A DNA stretch of 54,639 nucleotides from a virus, in IMG/VR virus record IMGVR_UViG_3300009034_000048, positions 1-54,639 of that record; one strand, written 5' to 3'. The stretch's first letter is position 1. Each line of letters opens with the position of its first letter. The notes beneath the pieces are model-generated. The model worked only from the letters and a program-made list of their open reading frames with translations, ran no database searches and was not told the origin of the DNA. Positions 1-7,595 of this stretch are shown piece by piece. A program made the translations under genes and the position numbers.

Positions 1-32
1 TAAAAGAAGCTATTGAAACGCAAGGTAAATAA
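1..32 (+). CDS. C-terminal end of a truncated upstream gene
   Basis: One frame is open from the window edge and ends KEAIETQGK-stop at 30-32, nine bases before the next start. Its position just ahead of a well-spaced gene suggests the tail of a real gene. Too little remains to assign a function. Confidence 0.4.
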   Translation, partial: KEAIETQGK

Positions 33-41
33 GGATATAAA

Positions 42-239
42 ATGCGAACACCTTATTTTAAGTTGACTTATATTGCTAACAAAATTAAGGAAATAGAAGA
101 ATTTTTTGAAACGAAAGCATATTCATTAGAACCGTATGAAGAAATATCTCTCGGATTAAAATTATTGGAGTTAAAATTAAAATATAATAACGAAATAAGA
201 AAGGCACAGAAATACTATGACAAAGAAAAGAAAAATTGA
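42..239 (+). CDS. small helical hypothetical protein
   Basis: A 65-residue charged, mostly helical protein with a Lys/Glu-rich C-terminus that probably forms a short coiled coil. An AAGGA ribosome site precedes the ATG. The last 23 bases overlap the next gene, which indicates translational coupling. No family recognised. Confidence 0.65.
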   Translation: MRTPYFKLTYIANKIKEIEEFFETKAYSLEPYEEISLGLKLLELKLKYNNEIRKAQKYYDKEKKN

Positions 240-552
240 TATTTGGAGTGCTGAATACCCTGCGAGAAAGAAAGCAATTAGAATTATGGAATATCTTGCA
301 GAATATTTAGGCGACGAAGGGATTTTTGATTGTAAAGGTGGAGATACAACTTGGTATGACATAGAAGATACATTAACCAATATAATAAATGGGAAAACAA
401 ATACAAAAGAAATTCCAATAGAAACTTTATTGTGGAGTTTTATAGTAGAAGATGATAGAGGAAGAAAAAGAGTATCATATGATTTAGCCAAAACAATATC
501 CAAATATACAAAACGATTTGAAAAATTATTTAAACAAAGGAAAAGGAAATGA
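217..552 (+). CDS. hypothetical protein, 111 aa
   Basis: A soluble, basic 111-residue protein with mixed helix/strand character and a Lys/Arg-rich C-terminus. It overlaps the genes on both sides (ATGA-type junction at 549-552), so it belongs to a single operon with them. A minus-strand open frame across the same bases (177-566) is a compositional shadow. Function unknown. Confidence 0.65.
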   Translation: MTKKRKIDIWSAEYPARKKAIRIMEYLAEYLGDEGIFDCKGGDTTWYDIEDTLTNIINGKTNTKEIPIETLLWSFIVEDDRGRKRVSYDLAKTISKYTKRFEKLFKQRKRK

Positions 553-872
553 AGAAATTGTATCAAATTCCGAAATGTCCAGAGTGCAAAGCAGAATTAA
601 AAACGGTATATGAAAATGTTTATGAAACTTATGTTTTTGATGAGAAAAAAGGCACTTATAAAGAAGAAACTTTCACAGGAGAATTAGAAGTGAAATGTAT
701 TTATTGTGGTGTTGATTTATCTGAATTATTTGAAGAAGGAGCTTGTAATTATCAAGCAAAAAGAACAAGAGAAGATAAATTTGAAGAATACACTAATTGT
801 GTGTATTTTAGAAAATGTGCGTTGAAACAAAATGGGCGTTGTCCAAAAGATTGTATAGATTATGATGATTAA
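549..872 (+). CDS. Cys-rich zinc-ribbon-like protein
   Basis: A 107-residue protein with an N-terminal CPEC and a later CIYC about 42 residues on, which could form a two-knuckle zinc ribbon. A second Cys group (C-N-C-V-Y-F-R-K-C and CPKDC) lies in the C-terminal half. It is one of many small Cys-knuckle proteins in this window. The substrate or partner is unknown. Confidence 0.6.
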   Translation: MKKLYQIPKCPECKAELKTVYENVYETYVFDEKKGTYKEETFTGELEVKCIYCGVDLSELFEEGACNYQAKRTREDKFEEYTNCVYFRKCALKQNGRCPKDCIDYDD

Positions 873-886
873 AAAAGGGGGATAAA

Positions 887-1075
887 ATGGGAAGAATTTA
901 CAAAGTATATTGCGAGTTTTTTGTGAAAGCAAATAATCCTAAAGATGTGGAAACATTTTGCGGAGAAGATACGGATTTTGTTGAAAAGCATATTATAGTT
1001 AAAGAAGCTACTCCGACAGAATTTACAAATGACGAACAAGAAGATATTTATAAAGATTTAACAGAAAAAGAATAA
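887..1075 (+). CDS. small acidic hypothetical protein
   Basis: A 62-residue acidic protein preceded by an excellent AAGGGGG ribosome site. The N-terminal 30 residues look strand-rich and the tail is Glu/Asp-rich. Acidic DNA-mimic proteins are common in phages, but nothing here proves that role. Confidence 0.6.
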   Translation: MGRIYKVYCEFFVKANNPKDVETFCGEDTDFVEKHIIVKEATPTEFTNDEQEDIYKDLTEKE

Positions 1076-1083
1076 CAATATTT

Positions 1084-1245
1084 ATGAATAAATTACTGAA
1101 AATATTTGGCTTTAAGAGATGCTTATTTTGTAATAAATTAGTGCATAAATGGTTTGCAACAATAGGAAGATTTTGTGATGACCCTGATGAAGGGTGGGGA
1201 TATTTAGCTTGGTTATGCAAAAGGTGTGATGATTATGATAACTAA
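1084..1245 (+). CDS. 53-aa zinc-knuckle protein
   Basis: ATG at 1084 to TAA at 1243-1245 encodes 53 residues with CLFC near residue 13 and CKRC near the C-terminus. The spacing suits a single four-Cys zinc site. It lies between two genes with almost no gap and its end overlaps the next start. No clear AGGAGG precedes it, so translation may depend on coupling. Confidence 0.5.
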   Translation: MNKLLKIFGFKRCLFCNKLVHKWFATIGRFCDDPDEGWGYLAWLCKRCDDYDN

Positions 1246-1510
1246 AAAATTTCTAATAGATTTATTGAAAGGGGAAAATAAAGTGAATAAAAGAACATAT
1301 AGAAATTATGAAGATATGTGCGTATTATGTGATAAGAAACTAATAGGAAATGCGAATAAACTTTATTGGCAAGCGGAAAAAATAAGACAATATAAAGCTA
1401 ATTTTGAAGGAAAAAAAGTAAGCTATACAATCGCAAGTAAAGAATTTAAAGATGAAAAAGGTGCATATGTTTGTCGAAATAAAAGTAAATGTATAAAAGA
1501 AAGAGGATAA
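1235..1510 (+). CDS. Cys-containing hypothetical protein
   Basis: A protein of about 91 residues with CVLC and a C-terminal C-x6-C, so possibly zinc-binding. The start is uncertain: ATG at 1229 or 1235 both lie behind AAGGTG, and a GTG near 1283 has a better AAAGGGG site. It overlaps the end of the preceding small gene. No family recognised. Confidence 0.5.
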   Translation: MITKKFLIDLLKGENKVNKRTYRNYEDMCVLCDKKLIGNANKLYWQAEKIRQYKANFEGKKVSYTIASKEFKDEKGAYVCRNKSKCIKERG

Positions 1511-1511
1511 A

Positions 1512-1742
1512 ATGAAAAAATTTCAAAACCCTTGTGGATATGGCATAGACCCTCAAACAACGAGAGAAGAATTGATAGATTATATTGAAGAATTGGAAGA
1601 TGTAAGAAAACGCAGAAATAAACAAATAAGAGCATTAAAAAAAGAACGAAAAGAACTCGTAGAAACAATGAAAAAAGCTGAAAAACATCATCAAAAATTT
1701 ATAAGAGATTTACAGAAAAATACAAAAGAATTAAATCGCTAA
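1512..1742 (+). CDS. coiled-coil hypothetical protein
   Basis: A 76-residue protein with a short N-terminal segment followed by about 55 residues of uninterrupted Lys/Glu/Arg-rich heptad-like helix. GAGG precedes the ATG. It is the last gene before a hairpin terminator at 1793-1842, so it closes the first transcription unit. Confidence 0.6.
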   Translation: MKKFQNPCGYGIDPQTTREELIDYIEELEDVRKRRNKQIRALKKERKELVETMKKAEKHHQKFIRDLQKNTKELNR

Positions 1743-1756
1743 TATTTAATTGGCAC

Positions 1757-1770
1757 TCGCCCATAGGCGA
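1757..1770 (+). other. short GC-rich hairpin in intergenic region
   Basis: TCGCC-CATA-GGCGA forms a perfect 5-bp stem with a four-base loop, standing out in an AT-rich 119-base gap. Together with the nested terminator downstream it makes the gap a possible structured RNA or attenuator. Confidence 0.5.
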
Positions 1771-1792
1771 ACAAATTAGTTAAATTTACAAG

Positions 1793-1842
1793 CCCTTAAT
1801 GGCTTATAGGACTTATTATCCTAAAGTTATTAAGGGTTTTTT
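1793..1842 (+). terminator. intrinsic terminator
   Basis: CCCTTAAT (1793-1800) pairs with ATTAAGGG (1829-1836) and is followed by six T residues. A second stem, TAGGA/TCCTA (1807-1811 with 1819-1823), nests inside the loop. Stem plus T-tract between two genes is a good rho-independent terminator, although the nested stem is unusual. Confidence 0.75.
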
Positions 1843-1861
1843 ATTTGTAAGGAGAATAATA

Positions 1862-1966
1862 ATGACGCATAATGAACGCATGGCGAAACGGAAAAGAAGA
1901 AGAAAACAAAAAAAGAGATTACAAAAATTAAGAAGAATAAACATATTAAGAAAGAAGGAGAAATAA
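1862..1966 (+). CDS. 34-aa Arg/Lys-rich micropeptide
   Basis: ATG at 1862 to TAA at 1964-1966 encodes 34 residues, more than half of them Arg or Lys. GTAAGGAG lies just upstream and the next gene starts one base after the stop region. The composition suggests RNA or DNA binding. A similar 32-residue gene lies at 30903. Confidence 0.55.
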   Translation: MTHNERMAKRKRRRKQKKRLQKLRRINILRKKEK

Positions 1967-1967
1967 A

Positions 1968-3092
1968 ATGATATATTTGCTAATACTGATTACTATGATA
2001 GCGATTATAATAGTAAAAGTATTGAAAAATTGTAGAGAAAGAATACATACTTATCTTGACAAAAATACTATACAAGTTACAACTGTAACAGATGAAGAAC
2101 AATCTGAACAGCAGGAAGGGGATAAACCTTTGAAAGTAGAAGTCAAAGACCCAAGATTTGATAGCTCTAAAATCAAAGAATATCAAAAAGAAACAGTAAA
2201 TACTTACAATTGGAAACCAGAAACTTTTGAGCAATTTATTGGACAAGAAGAAGCTAAAGCAAGGGCGAAAACTATAATGAAAAAGGCAAAGAAAAATATT
2301 AAAGCTCACTTTATACTATCTGCTATTCAAGGACATGGTAAAACTACATTTGTGCAATTAGTAGCGAAACATTTAGGAGCTAAATTAATTTCAAGAGTAG
2401 GTAAGCAAATTGATGAAGATGAAGTTGTAGATATTGTCAATGAAATAAACAATTCAAAAGAGAAGTATGTAATTTTCTTTTGTGATGAAATAGATACAAC
2501 AGATTGGAAAGTTATAAAAATTCTTAATCCTATAATAGAAGAATTTAGAATTAACGAAAAAAGCATTAAACCTTTCATATTCGCTTCTGCTACAATAAAT
2601 AAGCATATATTGGTAAAAAATAATCCGGATACATTGGATAGAATACCTCATCATATTCAATTTTCGAGATATAATGCAGAAGAAATTGGTAGAATTTTAA
2701 CTCAATATAAAAATCATCTTTATTATCAAGAAGAAGTTTCTGACGAAGTTATTAAAACTATTTCCAAAAATTGCAAGTTTAATCCTCGAACAAGTTTAGC
2801 TTTATTAGAAGATTTTATTGTAGAAAAAGATATAGAGAAAGTTTTGAAGAACAATAGAATTGTGAAAAATGGATTAACAGATATTGATGTCAAAATTCTT
2901 AAAATTTTGAATAAATCTAAAAGACCAATGGGTGCTAATGCAGTAGCCCTACGAGCAGGTTTAACTCAATATCAATATGTGAGAGAATATGAGCCATTTT
3001 TATATGAATTTGGATATATAAATAGGATACCTTCAAGAGTTATTAGCGAAAAAGGAAAAAAATTATTAGAGGAATTAAATCATGCCAAATAA
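1968..3092 (+). CDS. ruvB: RuvB-like Holliday-junction ATPase with N-terminal membrane anchor
   Basis: RuvB is the AAA+ motor that drives branch migration at Holliday junctions. Residues ~82-300 carry the AAA+ core: Walker A QGHGKTT (~121-127), Walker B VIFFCDEID (~168-176) and a sensor-like ASAT. Residues ~305-370 match the RuvB winged-helix DNA-binding domain. Unusually, residues 1-19 form a strongly hydrophobic segment followed by a charged linker of about 60 residues. Bacterial RuvB has no membrane anchor, so this version may act at the membrane. AAGGAG precedes the ATG and the end overlaps the HD-GYP gene. No RuvA is seen. A different clamp-loader-like AAA+ role is possible but less likely given the C-terminal domain. 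Confidence 0.85.
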   Translation: MIYLLILITMIAIIIVKVLKNCRERIHTYLDKNTIQVTTVTDEEQSEQQEGDKPLKVEVKDPRFDSSKIKEYQKETVNTYNWKPETFEQFIGQEEAKARAKTIMKKAKKNIKAHFILSAIQGHGKTTFVQLVAKHLGAKLISRVGKQIDEDEVVDIVNEINNSKEKYVIFFCDEIDTTDWKVIKILNPIIEEFRINEKSIKPFIFASATINKHILVKNNPDTLDRIPHHIQFSRYNAEEIGRILTQYKNHLYYQEEVSDEVIKTISKNCKFNPRTSLALLEDFIVEKDIEKVLKNNRIVKNGLTDIDVKILKILNKSKRPMGANAVALRAGLTQYQYVREYEPFLYEFGYINRIPSRVISEKGKKLLEELNHAK

Positions 3093-3744
3093 ACTTAAAA
3101 AATTAATAAGAACATATAAAATATATAATCATAAATCAAAGACAATTAAAAATAAAAAGAATTATTTAGCTAAAAAGATATTAAAACATCTAACTGATAT
3201 TTTAAAATATAAGGATAAACATATTAAAGAACATGGAAAACAAATGGAGAAATTGGCGAAAAAATTTGCTTATCAATTAAGATTAAATAAAAAAGAAATT
3301 AACAATTTAAAATCATTGTCTAATTTTCACGATATAGGAAAACTATATATTCCCAATAAAATTTTATTTAAACCAGATAAACTAACACAAAAAGAGTGGA
3401 AAATTATAAAAGAACATAGCGAAGTAGGGTATCATATTTTATTAAGTATTTATCAACTTCGGAAAATAGCTATTTATGCTTTATATCATCACGAAAGGTG
3501 GGACGGAAAAGGATACCCATTTGGACTTAAACAATATGAAACTCCTTTACTTTCTCGTATTATAGCATTATTAGATACTTTTGATACTATTATTATGGGG
3601 AGACCTTACAAAAGACCTCAAACTGTCAAATGGGCTATAAAAGAGATTAAACAAAATATAGGAAAACAATTTGACCCCATATTAACTAAATTTTTTATCG
3701 AATTTATAAGGAGGGAATTTAATGAAGAACTTACATCTACCTAA
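3082..3744 (+). CDS. HD-GYP domain phosphodiesterase
   Basis: HD-GYP proteins hydrolyse cyclic di-GMP or related cyclic dinucleotides with a bi- or tri-nuclear metal centre. All signature residues are present: H51, HD at 83-84 followed by GK, H112, HHE at 136-138, DGKGYP at 141-146 and D165. The protein is one HD-GYP domain with a ~40-residue basic N-terminal extension and no sensor domain. The start lies inside the ruvB-like gene, so the two are coupled. In a phage it could lower host c-di-GMP or destroy a defence signal such as a CBASS cyclic nucleotide. That role is inference. Confidence 0.88.
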   Translation: MPNKLKKLIRTYKIYNHKSKTIKNKKNYLAKKILKHLTDILKYKDKHIKEHGKQMEKLAKKFAYQLRLNKKEINNLKSLSNFHDIGKLYIPNKILFKPDKLTQKEWKIIKEHSEVGYHILLSIYQLRKIAIYALYHHERWDGKGYPFGLKQYETPLLSRIIALLDTFDTIIMGRPYKRPQTVKWAIKEIKQNIGKQFDPILTKFFIEFIRREFNEELTST

Positions 3745-4126
3745 AAAATCAAGTAACAAGAATAATATATATTATTTAAAACAATATTTGAAGAAAAAAA
3801 AGAGAAGTTTAACTATAAAACAAAAAGAATATATCCAAAAATTAATCGGAAGAAAAGAAAAAGCTATCGAAAAAGAAGCGTTATTATATGAAAATTCCAG
3901 CTTATTGCATTTGGCAATAAAAGAATTAATAAGAGAAAAACAAATTACAAGAATAATGCAAAAAGAAAGAACCACAAAATTAATAGAAGAAAAAAGAACT
4001 ATAATAATAAAATATAAAAAAATCTCTTACAAAATAAAATCTGTTGCTGAATTAGTATTAAAAATGTTAGAAACGGTAAATTTAGCTCACGATAAAGGGT
4101 TTGGGGATACTCTTAATAGAATATAA
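3722..4126 (+). CDS. basic helical hypothetical protein
   Basis: A 134-residue, very Lys/Arg-rich, largely alpha-helical protein. AGGAGG lies at the right distance from the ATG inside the end of the HD-GYP gene. No recognised domain; the composition suggests nucleic-acid contact. Confidence 0.6.
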   Translation: MKNLHLPKKSSNKNNIYYLKQYLKKKKRSLTIKQKEYIQKLIGRKEKAIEKEALLYENSSLLHLAIKELIREKQITRIMQKERTTKLIEEKRTIIIKYKKISYKIKSVAELVLKMLETVNLAHDKGFGDTLNRI

Positions 4127-4139
4127 GGAGGAGAAAATT

Positions 4140-4367
4140 ATGAAAAAGATATTTGATTATTTAATTAAAATGTTTGTTATTACTATATTGTTTAGTTGTT
4201 ATATGGGATTTTTTACATTGACTTTGCTGGGTTTAAAGGAAGGGATTTTAGAGTATCTTTTATGCTCTTCTTGGGTTTCGTTATTATTGGGAATTGCCTT
4301 TTTTCCTGTTAGTGCTATGATTGTTTATGATATGGAATTAGAAAAGAAATCAAGGAGAAAAACCTAA
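4140..4367 (+). CDS. two-helix small membrane protein
   Basis: A 75-residue protein with two hydrophobic segments (about 8-30 and 40-62) and a basic C-terminal tail. I chose ATG 4140 because AAGGAGG precedes it. The stop overlaps the integrase start by one base. Function unknown; small holin-like proteins look like this, but no lysis genes adjoin it. Confidence 0.6.
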   Translation: MKKIFDYLIKMFVITILFSCYMGFFTLTLLGLKEGILEYLLCSSWVSLLLGIAFFPVSAMIVYDMELEKKSRRKT

Positions 4368-5164
4368 TGATAGAAAAATATAAAAATTGGTTGTTAGTTA
4401 ATGGAGCTTCGACTTTAACAGTAAAGAATTATATGGGAAAACTTAAAAAATTTCTAAAAGTTGTTAAGGTAAAAGAAATCAATGAAGAAAAAATTGCCAA
4501 ATTTCTTCTTGAATTGGGAGAAAATCAAAAAGCGTCTACTGTTAATATTTATAGAGCTATTATAAAATCTTTCTTAATATTTCTAAAAAAAGATATTTCT
4601 ATTCCTGACCAATTAAAATTAGAACAAAAATTACCTGATAGTATTACTGAAGAATTTTTTATAAAGGAAGTTATACCAGTTGTTGAGTGCATATTTACTA
4701 ATCCTTTAAAAATTAAAGCAATAATGTATTTTATATTTTATACTGGTGCAAGACGGGGAGAACTTAAACATTTAAAAAGAGAACATATTGACCTAACCTC
4801 AAGAACAGTAAAAATTTATGGAAAAGGGAAAAAAGAGAGGATAGTATTTTTCGATGAAAGAACTGCGGAAATATTACAATCTTATTTCACTACTGAACCA
4901 GAAATAATAAATGCTTTCAATATTAGAGATAAAGCATTAGAAAAAGTTTTTGAAAAGGTAAAACCTCATTTTAAAAATATAAATTTTAGACCTCATTTAC
5001 TTCGACATAGTTTTGCTACTATGTTTATAAATAATGGAGGAGATAGTGCTGTATTGAAAAGATTAATGGGACATTCTTCTATTACTACTACTGAAAGATA
5101 TATAGGAGTTGAAACGACTAAATTAAAGGAAATATACGACAAAACTATTGGAGGAAAGAAATGA
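4367..5164 (+). CDS. tyrosine recombinase (XerC/D-like integrase)
   Basis: A 265-residue site-specific recombinase that would cut and rejoin DNA through a phosphotyrosine link. The N-terminal SAM-like/core-binding domain spans ~1-85. The catalytic domain shows the full set: Arg in TGARRGE (~130), Lys in GKGKKER (~154), HLLR (210-213), the second His in GHSS (236) and nucleophile Y245 in ERYIG. Length and layout fit phage integrases or XerC/D-type dimer resolvases. It sits mid-operon, with no obvious attP core beside it, so dimer resolution is as plausible as lysogeny. Confidence 0.9.
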   Translation: MIEKYKNWLLVNGASTLTVKNYMGKLKKFLKVVKVKEINEEKIAKFLLELGENQKASTVNIYRAIIKSFLIFLKKDISIPDQLKLEQKLPDSITEEFFIKEVIPVVECIFTNPLKIKAIMYFIFYTGARRGELKHLKREHIDLTSRTVKIYGKGKKERIVFFDERTAEILQSYFTTEPEIINAFNIRDKALEKVFEKVKPHFKNINFRPHLLRHSFATMFINNGGDSAVLKRLMGHSSITTTERYIGVETTKLKEIYDKTIGGKK

Positions 5165-5418
5165 TACAAGAAATACAAGTTATATTTGGTCGTCATGTAG
5201 ATAAATTTGCTCATCTTGGTATTAGTAGTTTATTATATTTAATTGCCTTTGCTATAACAAAAAATGAACGCATATCTATTAGTATTGTATTTTTGATAGG
5301 TATGTTTAAAGAACTATTGGATTTCCTATTTTATCATGCTGAAATTGGAGATATAATTTCCAATATTTTTGGTATAGCTCTTGCAGTTTGGTTTGTAAGA
5401 TTAATTTTAAGAGGATAA
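5161..5418 (+). CDS. VanZ-like small membrane protein
   Basis: An 85-residue protein with about three hydrophobic segments. DKFAHLG near residue 14 and the GMFKELLDFL...GDIISNIFG pattern recall VanZ/YfiM-type membrane proteins. The gene overlaps the integrase stop (ATGA). Function not assigned; the family match is by eye only. Confidence 0.5.
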   Translation: MIQEIQVIFGRHVDKFAHLGISSLLYLIAFAITKNERISISIVFLIGMFKELLDFLFYHAEIGDIISNIFGIALAVWFVRLILRG

Positions 5419-5420
5419 AA

Positions 5421-5867
5421 ATGATTAATACTAAACAATATTATCAAAAACTGATACCTTTTTATTGTAAAAAATTTAAACTCTCTAATGTTACGATTAA
5501 AAAAGACAATAGAATAAAATGCTCTGCTTTTGTTGGATATAATAAAAAATTTGGGAAAAAAATTTTTACGATTGTTTGTAATATTAAAAAATTAGATAGT
5601 AATAGAGATTATAATTGGAGTTTAATAACTATGTTTCACGAATTGGGACATATTAAATATGATTTGTCTTATAATAACAAAAGACAACGAATATTATCAG
5701 AATATAAAGCCGAAAAATTTGCTCTTAAACAAATGAAAAAATATTATCCCAAAAGATATAAAAAATTAATAAAATATATAACAAAAAAAGTATTGCCTTA
5801 TTACAAAGAAAATTATCCATTACATTATAAAGCATATTTAAAAATAAAAGAATACAAAATGAGATAA
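5421..5867 (+). CDS. HExxH metalloprotease-like protein
   Basis: A 148-residue zincin-like protein. HELGH supplies two zinc-ligand His and the catalytic Glu, and a downstream SEYKAEKFALK segment supplies the likely third ligand, as in short M78/ImmA- or SprT-type proteases. ATG 5421 is chosen for its GAGGATAAAA ribosome site. The EYKAEKFALK block recurs nearly unchanged in the gene at 18023, marking the two as paralogues. The target is unknown. Confidence 0.7.
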   Translation: MINTKQYYQKLIPFYCKKFKLSNVTIKKDNRIKCSAFVGYNKKFGKKIFTIVCNIKKLDSNRDYNWSLITMFHELGHIKYDLSYNNKRQRILSEYKAEKFALKQMKKYYPKRYKKLIKYITKKVLPYYKENYPLHYKAYLKIKEYKMR

Positions 5868-5870
5868 ATA

Positions 5871-6077
5871 ATGAAACATATAACAGTTTGGGAAAGATAT
5901 AATTTAAAAAACCCTGAAAAGAAAATTTGGAAGTGGGAACATAACCATATTAGCGACGGTTGGGCTTTAAAAAGAAAACCAGAACCTATATGCGAATATC
6001 AACGAAGATGTTGGTTAGGGACGAAATGGAGAAGATTTTTGAGGCATTTAAATAAAAAGAATGAGGTAGTATTATGA
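5871..6077 (+). CDS. hypothetical protein, 68 aa
   Basis: A small, basic, Trp- and Arg-rich protein (seven Trp in 68 residues). It overlaps the following zinc-ribbon gene by four bases. No family recognised. Confidence 0.5.
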   Translation: MKHITVWERYNLKNPEKKIWKWEHNHISDGWALKRKPEPICEYQRRCWLGTKWRRFLRHLNKKNEVVL

Positions 6078-6346
6078 GATGTCCTTATTGTCATTCTGCT
6101 AATGTTTGGCTAATAGAAATTATCGGAATAATAGAACGCTGGTATTGTAAATATTGTCAAGAGGAATGGGAAATAAGACATACAGAAAAATGTGGAAAGA
6201 AAACTTTTCATTATGGAGATAATTTCCCTAACTTCAAACAAGAAAGAGAACAATATAAAGATATACCTCCAATAAGAAAAGAAGAATTTACTGATTTGAT
6301 TATTGATTTATGGGAATTAATTAATAGAAAGGAGAAAAGCAAATGA
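6074..6346 (+). CDS. zinc-ribbon protein
   Basis: A 90-residue protein with an N-terminal two-knuckle zinc ribbon, CPYC then CKYC separated by about 20 residues, as in transposase and TFIIS-type ribbons. The C-terminal half is helical. It overlaps both neighbours (ATGA-type junctions). Probably nucleic-acid binding; role unknown. Confidence 0.6.
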   Translation: MRCPYCHSANVWLIEIIGIIERWYCKYCQEEWEIRHTEKCGKKTFHYGDNFPNFKQEREQYKDIPPIRKEEFTDLIIDLWELINRKEKSK

Positions 6347-6594
6347 AAAAAGAAAATATAAAAAATTTTAGAAATGCTTTAAGAGTTTTTACTTTAATAA
6401 AATTAAACTATCGTATCAATCAAGGAGATTTTGATAGATTAATTAATAGATTTTTAGAGGGAGATGAATTGGAATTTTCGTTTACCATAAAATTATTAGC
6501 AAATGACATACTTTTAATGAGGTCTTTATCTGGCGGAAAAATAGATAAAAAAATTATCAATAAAGTAACTAACTTATGGAAACAAGGAGAATAA
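6343..6594 (+). CDS. helical hypothetical protein
   Basis: An 83-residue, mainly helical protein with AAGGAG upstream of the ATG inside the previous gene. No recognised motif. Confidence 0.55.
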   Translation: MKKENIKNFRNALRVFTLIKLNYRINQGDFDRLINRFLEGDELEFSFTIKLLANDILLMRSLSGGKIDKKIINKVTNLWKQGE

Positions 6595-6595
6595 A

Positions 6596-6784
6596 ATGAA
6601 AAACGATTGTGAACATTATCTTGACGGTTTTTGTTGTAAAGATTTAGCTTCAAGCAGAGTTTGGGATTGCACAGCACCCAATAAAGAAACAAGAATAAAA
6701 ATGTGCAAAGAAGGAGCATTATCCGCAGATTTGAATTGTCCATATCCGAAATTAGGAAAAGATGATATGAGAGAAGGAGGATAA
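6596..6784 (+). CDS. Cys-rich small protein
   Basis: A 62-residue protein with seven Cys (C-x7-CC, then single Cys to CPYP near the C-terminus), preceded by AAGGAG. The pattern fits a metal cluster or a disulfide-stabilised fold. Function unknown. Confidence 0.55.
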   Translation: MKNDCEHYLDGFCCKDLASSRVWDCTAPNKETRIKMCKEGALSADLNCPYPKLGKDDMREGG

Positions 6785-6786
6785 TA

Positions 6787-6966
6787 ATGAAAAGAAAAGA
6801 TAAATTAAAAATATTAAATCCCCAAAAAATTAGAGAAGCTATTTTAGAGATAAAAACATTACAAGAAAAATATAATGAAACTTCTACAATTATAGTTTAT
6901 CATGCTTTAGATACTGCGTTAAAAGAATTAGGTTGGTCTTTTAGTAATTTATTAGAACAAGATTAG
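6787..6966 (+). CDS. 59-aa hypothetical protein
   Basis: ATG 6787 to TAG 6964-6966 encodes 59 residues behind GAAGGAGG. A helix-turn-helix-like stretch is possible in the middle (alternating Leu/Ile/Ala). It uses TAG as a normal stop, which argues against genome-wide TAG recoding. Confidence 0.5.
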   Translation: MKRKDKLKILNPQKIREAILEIKTLQEKYNETSTIIVYHALDTALKELGWSFSNLLEQD

Positions 6967-6980
6967 ATAGGAGTTTAAAA

Positions 6981-7457
6981 ATGACAGAAAAAATATTAAT
7001 ATGGTTTCCATGTCTATTTATAGGAATAATTTTTTATATTTTGGTTATTTTAATTGTTCCTTTTGCTAAAGATTTTATTTATAAATTAAAACATAGTAAA
7101 AATATACTTAATAAAACTAAAAATTTAATGAGAAAATTAGATTTGCCTTTAATACCAATTGAATTTAATTATAACAAGTATAATGCTTGTTTTAAAGATA
7201 TACCCTTAAAAATAATATTTGGATTAAGTTATTTGAGGAACAAAAATACACAACAAATAAATTACACAATTTGCCATGAAGTAGGACATTATTTCCAATG
7301 TTATAAATTTCCTAAATGGTTTAGTAAAATTATCGAGACTGAAAAGGAAAAAAGAATTACATTAACTAATAATGAAGAATATAAAAATCTAAAATTAGAA
7401 AAAAATGCAGATAAACTTGCTAAAATTTTCATAAAAAATGAACACTCTACTATATAA
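6981..7457 (+). CDS. membrane-anchored HExxH metalloprotease-like protein
   Basis: A 158-residue protein with an N-terminal hydrophobic segment (about residues 6-30) and a cytosolic HEVGH zinc motif near residue 97. A KLEKNADKLAKIF segment follows, where an acidic third ligand would be expected. This is the second of four HExxH proteins in the window and the only one with a membrane anchor. Substrate unknown. Confidence 0.65.
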   Translation: MTEKILIWFPCLFIGIIFYILVILIVPFAKDFIYKLKHSKNILNKTKNLMRKLDLPLIPIEFNYNKYNACFKDIPLKIIFGLSYLRNKNTQQINYTICHEVGHYFQCYKFPKWFSKIIETEKEKRITLTNNEEYKNLKLEKNADKLAKIFIKNEHSTI

Positions 7458-7505
7458 GTTACAATATATAGTGTATATATCATAATTAATTAGAATACTT
7501 TATTC

Positions 7506-7523
7506 GTATAGCTAAAGCTATAC
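7506..7523 (+). other. perfect hairpin in 138-base gap
   Basis: GTATAGC-TAAA-GCTATAC is a 7-bp perfect stem-loop in the gap 7458-7595. No T-tract follows, so it is not a standard terminator. The rest of the gap is AT-rich, with a ribosome site (AAAGGGGG) for the next gene. Confidence 0.4.
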
Positions 7524-7595
7524 TCATAGAGCAAGATACAATGCGTGAAAATATGAAATACAATGAAATAAAGAAAGTAACCAAAGGGGGTTGGC

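Noticed and set aside
177-566. Minus-strand ORF opposite the first genes
   Set aside because: It lies wholly against two plus-strand genes with ribosome sites and operon spacing. It is a hydrophobic shadow produced by AT-rich codons.
4140-4367. Holin
   Set aside because: Two helices and small size fit, but the same is true of many small proteins here, and no endolysin lies next to it.
4367-5164. Attachment site next to the integrase
   Set aside because: The gene overlaps both neighbours, no direct repeat core or arm sites were visible, and there is no non-coding stretch to hold an attP.
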